A stretch of 39,660 bases of DNA. Source: an uncultured Lachnospiraceae bacterium (GTDB lineage Bacteria > Bacillota > Clostridia > Lachnospirales > Lachnospiraceae). Positions 15,985 to 23,754 of the stretch are shown here, piece by piece. Position numbers and translations under genes: made by a program. A model generated the notes under the pieces. It ran no database searches. It saw only the letters and a program-made list of their open reading frames with translations, and was not told the origin of the DNA. The stretch covers positions 1 through 39,660 of the forward strand of contig CAJUIO010000023.1 in assembly GCA_910586025.1 (NCBI GenBank), written 5' to 3'. The first letter of the stretch is position 1; each line of letters begins with the position of its first letter.

Positions 15985-16013
15985 ATCCTATAACAGAAGA
16001 GTGGGAATGTCAA
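15985..16013 (-). promoter_or_regulatory. Promoter of the MATE gene
   Basis: On the minus strand a perfect TTGACA (16013-16008), a 17-bp spacer and TAGGAT (15990-15985), about 45 bp before the start codon. Confidence 0.6.
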
Positions 16014-16066
16014 GACGAGGGAAAGAGGATATGAAAATCATTTGAGAATCACATATAAAATGCATA

Positions 16067-16095
16067 TTGACAATTATGTATATATATGATATATA
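16067..16095 (+). promoter_or_regulatory. Promoter of the YtrA-type operon
   Basis: Perfect TTGACA (16067-16072), 17-bp spacer, TATATA (16090-16095). The -10 lies inside the operator-like dyad. Confidence 0.8.
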
Positions 16096-16097
16096 CA
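16077..16097. promoter_or_regulatory. Likely operator of the YtrA-type repressor
   Basis: TGTATATAT (16077-16085) and ATATATACA (16089-16097) are perfect 9-bp arms around ATG. The ends read TGTA-N13-TACA, the spacing described for Bacillus YtrA operators. It covers the spacer and -10, so binding would block transcription. Confidence 0.75.
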
Positions 16098-16139
16098 ATA
16101 TATGGGGATGCGAGGGATGGAAGCCGGGGAGGTGAAAGG

Positions 16140-16514
16140 TTGAATATAGTAATCAGTAATTCCGGGGAGACTCCCATATATGAGCAGATCACGGGACAGA
16201 TCAAAAACATGGTGATGAGCGGACAGCTGAAGGAGGGGGATGCGCTCCCTTCCATGAGAACTCTGGCAAGGGAGCTTCGGATCAGCGTGATCACCACCAA
16301 GAGGGCCTATGAGGATCTGGAAAGGGACGGCTTTATCACCACGGTCGTGGGGAAGGGGAGCTTTGTCAGAAAGGCGGATACCAGGCTGATCAGGGAGGAA
16401 AAGCTAAAGCAGATCGAGAAGCTTTTGAGTGAGGCGGTTCTTGAGGCGAACCGGAGCGGTATCAGCAAGGCGGAGCTTTTTGAGATGCTGGAGATCATAT
16501 ATCAGGAGCAGTAA
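16140..16514 (+). CDS. GntR-family repressor, YtrA subfamily
   Basis: 124 residues. An N-terminal winged helix (PIYEQITGQIKNMVMSGQLKEGDALPSMRTLARELRISVITTKRAYEDLERDGFI) is followed by a short two-helix tail with no effector-binding domain. That small size defines the YtrA subfamily, which usually represses an adjacent ABC transporter and often responds to cell-wall stress. The TTG at 16140 is the start: GGAGG (16128-16132) lies 7 nt upstream and no in-frame ATG is available. Directly upstream is a dyad it probably binds. Downstream are the ATPase and permease it should control. Confidence 0.92.
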   Translation: MNIVISNSGETPIYEQITGQIKNMVMSGQLKEGDALPSMRTLARELRISVITTKRAYEDLERDGFITTVVGKGSFVRKADTRLIREEKLKQIEKLLSEAVLEANRSGISKAELFEMLEIIYQEQ

Positions 16515-16568
16515 AATCACTGCGGCCGTAAAGGCGGCGGAAGATAAAGGAAGGAGAGGAGCCAGAAA

Positions 16569-17468
16569 ATGGATACAGGCAATGCGGTGACGATAAAAAA
16601 TCTGACAAAGAGGTATGACGGTTTTGTGCTGGATCATATCAGCTTTGAGATCCCCTGGGGCTCTATCGTGGGATTCATAGGGGAAAACGGGGCCGGCAAG
16701 AGCACGACGATCAAGGCAATGCTGGGGCTTATACCCGTGAACGAGGGAGAAATTGATCTGGCAGGCCACAGCGTGTGCGTGCCTGGCGGCGACGATAAAT
16801 GGCGGGGACAGGTGGGAGTGGTATTTGACGAGTGTAACTTTCCCGCAGAGCTTAAGGTAAAGGATATCGGGACCAGCATGAGGTACGTCTTTCGGGAATG
16901 GGAGCAGAAGGTGTTTGAGGATTATCTTTGCAGGTTCCAGATTCCTCTGAATAAGAAGATAAAGGAATTATCCAGAGGAATGAAAATGAAGCTCGCCATT
17001 GCGGTGGCTTTGTCCCACCACAGCAGGATACTGATTCTGGACGAGGCCACCAGCGGGCTGGATCCCATTGTGAGGAATGAAATTCTTGATATTTTTCAGG
17101 AGTTCGTGGAGGACGGACAGCATGCGGTTTTTCTCTCCTCTCATATAACCTCTGATATTGAAAAAATAGCGGATTACATTATCCTCATCCACAAGGGAAG
17201 GCTCCTGCTCCATGAGAATAAGGATGAGCTGATTTACGGCTACGGAATCGTGAGGGGGACAAAGGAGCAGATCGAGAGAGTGCCAAAGGAACTGATAAAG
17301 GGGAAATGGGAGAATTCCTTTGAAACCAGCGTGCTGGTAAAGGATAAGGGCCGCTTTGAGAGGGACGGACTGGAAGCGCTGATGAGTTCTGCAAAGGAGC
17401 CAAAGCCCGTGCTGGATAAGGCCGGTATAGAGGATATTCTGATGTATATGGTAAAGACGGAGGTATAA
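16569..17468 (+). CDS. ABC transporter ATP-binding protein (YtrB/BcrA-like)
   Basis: 299 residues. Walker A is GENGAGKST (38-46). The signature is the divergent LSRGM form found in YtrB and BcrA-like proteins. Walker B is ILILDEATSGLDP and the switch histidine lies in FLSSHIT. The last about 80 residues form a C-terminal extension usual in this group. It would pair with the permease encoded 2 bp downstream. In Bacillus such transporters are induced by peptidoglycan-targeting antibiotics; that role here is by analogy. GGAAGGAGAGG precedes the ATG at 16569. Confidence 0.92.
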   Translation: MDTGNAVTIKNLTKRYDGFVLDHISFEIPWGSIVGFIGENGAGKSTTIKAMLGLIPVNEGEIDLAGHSVCVPGGDDKWRGQVGVVFDECNFPAELKVKDIGTSMRYVFREWEQKVFEDYLCRFQIPLNKKIKELSRGMKMKLAIAVALSHHSRILILDEATSGLDPIVRNEILDIFQEFVEDGQHAVFLSSHITSDIEKIADYIILIHKGRLLLHENKDELIYGYGIVRGTKEQIERVPKELIKGKWENSFETSVLVKDKGRFERDGLEALMSSAKEPKPVLDKAGIEDILMYMVKTEV

Positions 17469-17470
17469 GA

Positions 17471-18112
17471 TTGAAAGGATTATTGTTAAAGGATCTGAAC
17501 ATGTTAAAGAGATATGGGAAACAGTACGGGATTGTCTTTGCGATTATGTCGGTGTGGGCCATCGGCATGAAGAGCATTTCCTTCGTGTCAATGTACAGTA
17601 TCCTGCTGGGAGGCATGCTGGTGCTTAGCACCATGACGTTGGATGAGGCGGTGAATTTCAACAGATGGGCGCTTACCACGCCGGTAGGGGTGAAGGGGCT
17701 GATCGGGGCCAAGTATGTGCTTTTGATCTGTACGGTAAGTGCGGGATGCGGGATTGGACTCTTGCTGAACGTGACGCTTGGGGCATTTCTGGGAGGCGTG
17801 CAGCGGGATGCCGTGGAAACCATTCCGGTGGCTGCGGCCCTGTTTTTTATCGCCTATTCCATCACGCTTCCCGTCAGCTTTAAATTCGGAGTGGAGAAGA
17901 GCAGGTACATCTATGTCGTGATTCTTTCCCTCGTAGCGGTCGTTGTCTTCGGGCTGGCGAAAATCCTGGACGGGCTGGGGGTTCTGGAGAAGATAGATGG
18001 TTCCGATACAGCCTGTCTCGTCGCACTTTGCGGGATGCTCGCCGTGAGCGTTCTGGTGCTTGTGATCTCCTACCGGGTATCCATACAGGTGGTCAGAAAT
18101 AAGGAGTGGTGA
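17471..18112 (+). CDS. ABC-2 type permease (partner of the YtrB-like ATPase)
   Basis: 213 residues with about six membrane helices. It begins MKGLLLKDLNMLKRYGKQY, typical of small ABC-2 permeases (ABC2_membrane_5-like) coupled to YtrA-regulated ATPases. A charged cytosolic stretch (TLDEAVNFNRWALTTPVGVKGLIGAKY) is the probable ATPase-contact region. The start is TTG at 17471; its GGAGG (17459-17463) lies inside the ATPase gene, so translation is likely coupled. The 3' end overlaps the convergent Crp/Fnr gene by 20 bp. Substrate unknown. Confidence 0.85.
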   Translation: MKGLLLKDLNMLKRYGKQYGIVFAIMSVWAIGMKSISFVSMYSILLGGMLVLSTMTLDEAVNFNRWALTTPVGVKGLIGAKYVLLICTVSAGCGIGLLLNVTLGAFLGGVQRDAVETIPVAAALFFIAYSITLPVSFKFGVEKSRYIYVVILSLVAVVVFGLAKILDGLGVLEKIDGSDTACLVALCGMLAVSVLVLVISYRVSIQVVRNKEW

Positions 18113-18737
18113 CAAGCAGGGTGATGAGGCGCGACTGTTTTTCGATCAGTCCCTCCTGGCACATTCTGGCAATCTCCTTCATCAGGGAGCTGCGGTCCAC
18201 GGCCAGATAGTCGGCAAGATCCGAGTAGGGGATGGGAAGCTTTATGGAGGGACCCGCCTGGTGCAGCGACTGAAAGTGTAAAAAAGCCAGGATCTTGTTC
18301 CGTGTGGTCTTCTGCTGCAGGATATGACAGTGCTGCTGAAGTCCTGCCACACAGGACTGAAAGATGAATTCAGGCAGATGCGAGAGGCTCCCGGCGGGCG
18401 GCATCTGCCGAAAGCTCCTGAGCTGATTCATGTTAAGAGAAGCCACCCGGCAGGGATATTTGGCAACGACATAGCAATGGCCGTTGTTTGGCTGAACCAT
18501 GGCGCTGTAATAGATGGCCTGTCCCTTCACGAAATAATTCAGGATCTGTGTTTCCCCGGAGGCGTCCTCCACGATCAGGTAGGCGGTTCCGCAAAGAAGA
18601 AAGAAAACCTTTCGCATTTCTGATTTTCTGATGGGGAGGATTTCCCCTCTTTTGTAAGATCTGACAGAGGGATGAAAAGTTTTTTCCAATAATTCAATTT
18701 CCTGATCACTGAGAAAATCCCCTATTTCCTTCACCAT
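18093..18737 (-). CDS. Crp/Fnr-family transcriptional regulator
   Basis: About 214 residues. The N-terminal cyclic-nucleotide-binding-like beta barrel contains YKRGEILPIRKSEMRKVFFLLCGTAYLIVEDASGE. The C-terminal winged helix contains IPYSDLADYLAVDRSSLMKEIARMCQEGLIEKQ. No FNR-type N-terminal cysteine cluster is seen, so oxygen sensing through Fe-S is unlikely. The ATG at 18737 is preferred: GGAGG lies 11 nt upstream and the promoter places the transcript start near 18769. Upstream in-frame starts (ATG 18755, TTG 18761) would have almost no leader. It is divergent from nrdD, which makes it a candidate regulator of that operon or of itself. Confidence 0.85.
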   Translation of the reverse strand: MVKEIGDFLSDQEIELLEKTFHPSVRSYKRGEILPIRKSEMRKVFFLLCGTAYLIVEDASGETQILNYFVKGQAIYYSAMVQPNNGHCYVVAKYPCRVASLNMNQLRSFRQMPPAGSLSHLPEFIFQSCVAGLQQHCHILQQKTTRNKILAFLHFQSLHQAGPSIKLPIPYSDLADYLAVDRSSLMKEIARMCQEGLIEKQSRLITLLVTTPYF

Positions 18738-18779
18738 ATCTTGAAATGCCTCCATGTCCAAATACTATATCTAGTATTT
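18731..18779. promoter_or_regulatory. NrdR-box-like pair / symmetric operator between crp-type gene and nrdD
   Basis: The main site is a perfect dyad, AAATACTA (18760-18767) and TAGTATTT (18772-18779), around TATC. Its 16-bp core matches the NrdR-box consensus (ACACWATATATWGTGT) at 13 of 16 positions. A weaker match, TCACCATATCTTGAAA (18731-18746, about 10 of 16), sits exactly 31 bp away, the usual spacing of paired NrdR boxes. The main dyad also covers the -10 of the Crp/Fnr gene, so autoregulation by that protein is the alternative. Confidence 0.55.
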
Positions 18780-18804
18780 TAATTTAAAACTGTGGCTTTG
18801 GCAA
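18776..18804 (-). promoter_or_regulatory. Promoter of the Crp/Fnr-type gene
   Basis: On the minus strand TTGCCA (18804-18799), 17 bp, TAAAAT (18781-18776); both hexamers match consensus at five of six positions. Confidence 0.65.
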
Positions 18805-18866
18805 CAGTATTTTTTGGATGCCTGTAGCATAATGGATTTTACCACACGTTACAAGGAGGGGTTTTC

Positions 18867-21023
18867 ATGAAGGTAATCAAAAGAAACGGATCGGAAGTAA
18901 ATTTTGATGTCAACAAAATTGTGGCTGCAATCGCCAAGGCCAACAAAGCCGCCCGCAGAGAGGAACTGACCAGGGAGCAGATTCAGGAGATTGCAGAGTA
19001 CATTAATTTTAAATGCACCAGGATGAACCGGGCGATTTCGGTAGAGGAAATGCAGGATATGGTGGAAAACCAGATCATGGCCCAGGGGGCTTTTGGCGTG
19101 GCCAGATGTTATGTGAAGTACCGCTATACCAGGTCTCTGGTGAGAAAGAGCAACACAACGGACGACAGGATTCTTTCCCTGATCGAGTGCAACAATGAGG
19201 AGGTGCTCCAGGAAAATTCCAACAAGGATCCCATTATCAACAGTGTGCAGAGGGATTATATGGCCGGCGAGGTCAGCAAGGATCTCACAAGAAGGCTTCT
19301 TCTGCCCCCGGAGATCGTGAAGGCGGATCAGGAGGGGCTGATCCATTTTCATGATTCGGATTATTTTGCGCAGCACATGCACAACTGCGATCTGGTGAAT
19401 CTGGAGGACATGCTTCAGAATGGGACGGTGATCAGTGAGACCTTTATCGACAAGCCCCAGAGCTTTTCCACGGCCTGCAATATCGCCATGCAGATTACGG
19501 CCCAGGTGGCCAGCAATCAGTATGGAGGACAGAGTATTTCTCTCACGCATCTGGTGCCCTTTGTTCAGGTTTCCAGGGAGAAGATCAGGAAAGCGGTGCT
19601 GGAGGATGCCGGGATGATGGGAAGCACCCCTTCGGAGGAGGTTGTCAGCGACATTGTGGAGCGGCGGCTTCGCAAGGAGGTGGAAAAGGGGGTCCAGACA
19701 ATTCAGTATCAGATCATCACGCTGATGACAACCAACGGGCAGGCTCCCTTTCTCACCGTGTTCATGTATCTGAACGAGGCGAAAAACGAACAGGAGAAAA
19801 AGGATCTGGCGCTGGTGATCGAGGAGATGCTGAACCAGCGGATTCAGGGGGTTAAGAATGAGAGCGGAACTTATATCACGCCCGCATTCCCCAAGCTGAT
19901 CTATGTGCTGGAGGAGGACAATGTCACGGAGGGAACGGAATATTTTTACCTCACCCAGCTGGCGGCAAAATGCACGGCCAAGAGACTTGTGCCGGATTAT
20001 ATATCGGAAAAGAAGATGAAGGAGCTCAAGGAGGGAAACTGCTTCCCTGTTATGGGCTGCAGGAGCGCATTATCACCCTGGAAGGATGAGAACGGGAATT
20101 ATAAGTTTTACGGCAGGTTTAACCAGGGAGTCGTGACCGTCAATCTGGTGGATGTCGCACTCTCCTCCCACAGGGACATGGATAAGTTCTGGAAGGTTTT
20201 TGACGAGAGGCTGGAGCTGTGCTACCGGGCGCTCATGTACAGGCACAACCGTCTTAAGGGAACGCTCTCGGATGCCGCACCTATTCTCTGGCAGTACGGC
20301 GCACTGGCGAGGCTGCCCAAGGGACAGCCCATCGACGAGCTGCTCTATGGAGGATATTCCACGATTTCCCTTGGATATGCGGGACTTTGCGAGTGTGTGA
20401 AATACATGACAGGGAAATCCCACACGGATCCGGAGGCAAAGCCATTTGCCCTGGATGTGATGAAATATATGAACGAGGCCTGCAACCGCTGGAAGGAGGA
20501 GACCAATATCGCCTTCAGCATTTACGGATCTCCGATCGAGAGCACTACCTACAAGTTTGCCAAGTGCCTGCAGAGACGGTTCGGGATCGTGGAGGGCGTG
20601 ACGGACAAGGGATATATCACCAACAGCTATCATGTAAAGGTGACAGAGCCCATCAACGCCTTTGCCAAGCTGAAATTTGAGGCGGATTTCCAGGCATTGT
20701 CAACTGGCGGCGCCATCAGCTACGTGGAGGTGCCCAATATGCAGAACAATATTCCGGCGGTTCTTGCGGTAATCAAGTTTATTTATGACAATATCATGTA
20801 TGCGGAGCTGAACACCAAGAGCGATTTCTGCCAGGCCTGCGGCTACAGCGGCGAGATCCGGATCGTGGAGGAGGACGGAAAGCTGGTTTGGGAGTGTCCC
20901 TCCTGCGGGAACAGGGATCAGAACACTCTGAACGTGGCCCGCAGGACATGCGGCTATATCGGGACGCAGTTCTGGAACCAGGGAAGAACGCAGGAAATTA
21001 AGGAAAGGGTAATGCATCTGTAA
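18867..21023 (+). CDS. nrdD: Anaerobic ribonucleoside-triphosphate reductase (class III)
   Basis: A 718-residue glycyl-radical enzyme that reduces ribonucleoside triphosphates to dNTPs under anoxia. An N-terminal ATP cone (about 1-90) begins MKVIKRNGSEVNFDVNKIV. The catalytic barrel follows. The C-terminal zinc site has CQACGYSGEI and CPSCGNRD. The radical glycine (about G696) lies in RRTCGYIGTQFWNQGR, and the protein ends in the conserved EIKERVMHL. AAGGAGGGG precedes the ATG. The activase gene follows with no gap. Length and motifs are all normal. Confidence 0.98.
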   Translation: MKVIKRNGSEVNFDVNKIVAAIAKANKAARREELTREQIQEIAEYINFKCTRMNRAISVEEMQDMVENQIMAQGAFGVARCYVKYRYTRSLVRKSNTTDDRILSLIECNNEEVLQENSNKDPIINSVQRDYMAGEVSKDLTRRLLLPPEIVKADQEGLIHFHDSDYFAQHMHNCDLVNLEDMLQNGTVISETFIDKPQSFSTACNIAMQITAQVASNQYGGQSISLTHLVPFVQVSREKIRKAVLEDAGMMGSTPSEEVVSDIVERRLRKEVEKGVQTIQYQIITLMTTNGQAPFLTVFMYLNEAKNEQEKKDLALVIEEMLNQRIQGVKNESGTYITPAFPKLIYVLEEDNVTEGTEYFYLTQLAAKCTAKRLVPDYISEKKMKELKEGNCFPVMGCRSALSPWKDENGNYKFYGRFNQGVVTVNLVDVALSSHRDMDKFWKVFDERLELCYRALMYRHNRLKGTLSDAAPILWQYGALARLPKGQPIDELLYGGYSTISLGYAGLCECVKYMTGKSHTDPEAKPFALDVMKYMNEACNRWKEETNIAFSIYGSPIESTTYKFAKCLQRRFGIVEGVTDKGYITNSYHVKVTEPINAFAKLKFEADFQALSTGGAISYVEVPNMQNNIPAVLAVIKFIYDNIMYAELNTKSDFCQACGYSGEIRIVEEDGKLVWECPSCGNRDQNTLNVARRTCGYIGTQFWNQGRTQEIKERVMHL

Positions 21024-21638
21024 ATGAACTATGGAGAGATAAAAAAATGTGATATTGCCAATGGAGAGGGCGTGAGAGTTACCCTGTTTGTGTCGGGCTG
21101 TACCCATCACTGCAGGGGCTGCTTTAACCCGGAAACCTGGGACTTTCAGTACGGGGAGCCCTTTACACAGGAGACATGCGGGGAGCTTTTGGAGAGCCTG
21201 GCCCCGGAGTATATTGCGGGGCTTACGCTGCTTGGCGGAGAACCCTTCGAGGTGGGAAATCAGAGGGCTTTGACCCCGTTTCTGAGGAAGATGAAGGAGC
21301 TTTATCCCCGGAAGGATATCTGGTGCTATACAGGGTATACGCTGGAAGCGGACCTGCTGGGAGCCGGCAGCGTGCAGTGGGAAAGCGCAGGGGATAAAGA
21401 CGCGGATCGTGAGGAGGAAGACGGTGCGCATACAGGCTGCGGACAGGCTCAGTGCATGTACCCGAGGTGCGAATGCACGGATGAGATGCTTTCTCTGATT
21501 GATGTATTGGTGGACGGCGAGTTCGTGGAGGAGAAGAAGGACATCAGTCTGGTGTTCCGGGGGTCTTCGAATCAGAGACTGATTGATCTGCCGGAGACCC
21601 TGAGGACGGGGCGGATTTCTGCGTGGAGGAGTAAGTGA
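21024..21638 (+). CDS. nrdG: Anaerobic ribonucleotide reductase activating protein, with a Cys-rich insert
   Basis: A 204-residue radical-SAM activase that installs the glycyl radical on NrdD. The 4Fe-4S motif is C26, C30, C33 (CTHHCRGC). The SAM-binding GGEPF lies near 71-75. WCYTGYTLE and IDVLVDGEF flank the usual C-terminal part. It is about 40 residues longer than a typical NrdG because of a segment at about 112-152. That insert is acidic and then Cys-rich, with C139, C144, C149 and C151. The start ATG immediately follows the nrdD stop. The activase role is certain; the insert is unexplained. Confidence 0.96.
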   Translation: MNYGEIKKCDIANGEGVRVTLFVSGCTHHCRGCFNPETWDFQYGEPFTQETCGELLESLAPEYIAGLTLLGGEPFEVGNQRALTPFLRKMKELYPRKDIWCYTGYTLEADLLGAGSVQWESAGDKDADREEEDGAHTGCGQAQCMYPRCECTDEMLSLIDVLVDGEFVEEKKDISLVFRGSSNQRLIDLPETLRTGRISAWRSK

Positions 21639-22891
21639 TGAATATACTCACAAAAAGACATAAAAAAATGATAGAAAAGCTTGATCGGCTGGTCGAAGAA
21701 GCGGGACTTGCAGAGGAGTTTTCCAGGTTGTCAGATTCTCTGTCGCAGAAATATATGATACAGGGAGAAGAGACGGAGGATCTTAGAGAAGCGCTGCGCA
21801 GAGCACCCGATGAACTTCTGAGTATGATCTGGGATGAGATCGTAGACAGAGAAAAGACGGGAGAGGCGGATCGCGGCCGGAAAGAGGAACTCCTATACGA
21901 GGACATTCAGGAACATCTCCGAATGCATATGACTATTATGGATCCTGTAAAACTCCGGCTTCTGATCAACGTTATGAGCAACTATCCTATCAGCACTATG
22001 GAAGCGGCCACCGTGCTGGGAGAGTTTGTCCCCCGGGGCTGGGTGTTTGCCTTTCTTGAGGATGGGAGCTGCACCTATGTGGTTATGAAGGAGCTTCAGG
22101 ATATTCTGATAACGCTTGAAGAGGATAAGGTTAAGGAAGAAATGAGCCTGGCGATCATGGTGCGCTTTATCGTGAAGGCCTGTCTCGCACTGTACGGTGT
22201 GTTCCGGATGGATCAGTTCCGAGATTTTTATAAGAAGTATATGGTGGCAGACGGGATGACGGAGGAGGAAGTGTCTGCCGCAAAGCATTTGGATGGTCTT
22301 TTCCGGTCTTTGATTCCTATCTTTGAGAGGGAGAATATGCTCTGGCAGGATGCGGAGTATATCGTCAGCCCGTATTTCCAGACCAGAAAGGAATACAGAG
22401 AGCTGTTGCGTAAACAGAAAGGTGAGTATTTTATTCCCATGGATGAGAGTCTCCTGAAAGGATATTTCATGGAGGATCCGGTGGTCAGAGACGAAGAGTA
22501 TAAGACGGTGCTCCGCCTGCTTGGCCGGGAACTCAGAGACCGGCATGCGGCGGAGGAAATGCTGAAGGAAATTGCGGACGGCGTGACGAAAGAGGACTGG
22601 GAAATCCCACAGGTGATGGAATGTCTGTATGAGTGGGATGTGGCGTTTGACAGCCCCAAGACTGCGAGCAAGCTGGTGGCTGCCCTCAGTGAATGGATGT
22701 ACGGGATCCGAAGATGGAGTGAGTGCGGATTTTCCAGGAGAGAGCTGGGCAAGGCAAATAAAGACCTGAAGTATCTATCGCAATCTGTCAGAACGAAGCC
22801 GGAGAGAGAGGCGGCACAGAAGATTTATCCTAATGATCCCTGTCCCTGCGGTTCTGGAAAAAAGTACAAGAAGTGCTGCGGCAGACAGTGA
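21638..22891 (+). CDS. SEC-C motif protein of unknown function
   Basis: 417 residues. The first 380 or so are charged and helix-rich with no recognised fold. The C-terminus carries a perfect SEC-C zinc motif, NDPCPCGSGKKYKKCCG, as found at the end of SecA and in many unrelated proteins, where it binds zinc and can contact ribosomes or partner proteins. The ATG at 21638 overlaps the nrdG stop (TGATG), with GGAGGAG 6 nt upstream, so it is probably translated with nrdDG. A terminator follows directly. Role unknown. Confidence 0.85.
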   Translation: MNILTKRHKKMIEKLDRLVEEAGLAEEFSRLSDSLSQKYMIQGEETEDLREALRRAPDELLSMIWDEIVDREKTGEADRGRKEELLYEDIQEHLRMHMTIMDPVKLRLLINVMSNYPISTMEAATVLGEFVPRGWVFAFLEDGSCTYVVMKELQDILITLEEDKVKEEMSLAIMVRFIVKACLALYGVFRMDQFRDFYKKYMVADGMTEEEVSAAKHLDGLFRSLIPIFERENMLWQDAEYIVSPYFQTRKEYRELLRKQKGEYFIPMDESLLKGYFMEDPVVRDEEYKTVLRLLGRELRDRHAAEEMLKEIADGVTKEDWEIPQVMECLYEWDVAFDSPKTASKLVAALSEWMYGIRRWSECGFSRRELGKANKDLKYLSQSVRTKPEREAAQKIYPNDPCPCGSGKKYKKCCGRQ

Positions 22892-22900
22892 AGATAACAG

Positions 22901-22950
22901 AAACAGAGCGGAAAGATGACCATGCTGTCAGGGTTCTCCGCTCTGTTTTT
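22901..22950 (+). terminator. Terminator of the nrdDG operon
   Basis: A 12-bp stem (22901-22912 with 22937-22948), core ACAGAGCGGA/TCCGCTCTGT, a 24-nt loop, then a T run. Confidence 0.85.
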
Positions 22951-22958
22951 GATTCATG

Positions 22959-22996
22959 ACAATAGAATCCTTACAAAGCATGGATTCTATTGTTTT
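22959..22996. terminator. Second perfect inverted repeat after the nrdDG operon
   Basis: ACAATAGAATCC (22959-22970) and GGATTCTATTGT (22982-22993) are perfect 12-bp arms with an 11-nt loop and a short T run. It could back up the first terminator or act on the opposite strand. Confidence 0.5.
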
Positions 22997-23004
22997 GTCT
23001 ATTG

Positions 23005-23032
23005 TTGACAAAAATTAATATATATGTATAAT
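23005..23032 (+). promoter_or_regulatory. Consensus promoter of the small membrane protein gene
   Basis: Perfect TTGACA (23005-23010), 16-bp spacer, perfect TATAAT (23027-23032), leaving a leader of roughly 60 nt before the ATG at 23101. Confidence 0.85.
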
Positions 23033-23100
23033 TAAATGTTAGAAAATAAATGTATGTGCAGAGCGTACATATGTTTTTACAGCATTAAAAGGATAACCGA

Positions 23101-23667
23101 ATGATTAAAAACAGATTCAGGGACGACTATTCGCAGTATACAAAGCTGAATGGCAAGGGAAGAGTGGTAGATGATATCTGCTACACGGGAGATTATTATA
23201 TCCTGCCCTTTGACAGAGAAAAGAAAAGGAAGGCGAATCTGGTCAATCTGGGGTTTGCCCTGGCGCTTATGGCGGTTCAGACTGCCGCGGGAATGGTGAA
23301 TCAGGATTCCTCGAGAACCTTCTGGATTGTGTATCCCTACTTATTTATTTTCCTGCCAGTCGTCTATTTTCTGATCGGGGCGGTAAGCTTCCTGGGGCAT
23401 CCCGTGCGGATGCAGCAGGTGCAGTACGAGACCGGGATTGCCAGAATCCGGCGCTCCTGCGCAGGGGCCATGGTGATGGCTGGAATCTGTATGGTGCTTG
23501 AGCTTGTGTATATTCTGATTCATCACGGTGAGGTGCGCATGGACAGAGAGCTTCTCTATCTGCTGTGCCACGGGCTGCTTCTGGCGGCGGGATTTTTATA
23601 CGGCAGATATTACAACAGAACCTACAGCGGGCTCATCATAGAGCCTTCCGCAAATAAAGCGGAGTGA
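23101..23667 (+). CDS. Putative four-helix membrane protein, unknown function
   Basis: 188 residues. A soluble N-terminus of about 45 residues (RFRDDYSQYTKLNGKGRVVDDICYTGDYYILPFDREKKRK) precedes four predicted helices at about 47-63, 75-97, 118-138 and 150-165. A short tail follows. There is no signal peptide and no recognised domain. It has a full-consensus promoter and AAAAGGAT as RBS. The ABC importer operon starts 87 bp downstream, so some read-through is possible, but a functional link is unproven. Confidence 0.75.
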   Translation: MIKNRFRDDYSQYTKLNGKGRVVDDICYTGDYYILPFDREKKRKANLVNLGFALALMAVQTAAGMVNQDSSRTFWIVYPYLFIFLPVVYFLIGAVSFLGHPVRMQQVQYETGIARIRRSCAGAMVMAGICMVLELVYILIHHGEVRMDRELLYLLCHGLLLAAGFLYGRYYNRTYSGLIIEPSANKAE

Positions 23668-23754
23668 GATGAGGTTTTTCCCTTTATATGGAAAGCTTAG
23701 GATTTTCCACATAAGAGGTTAAGCATAAAATTTTATAAGGAGGAAGTATTTGTT

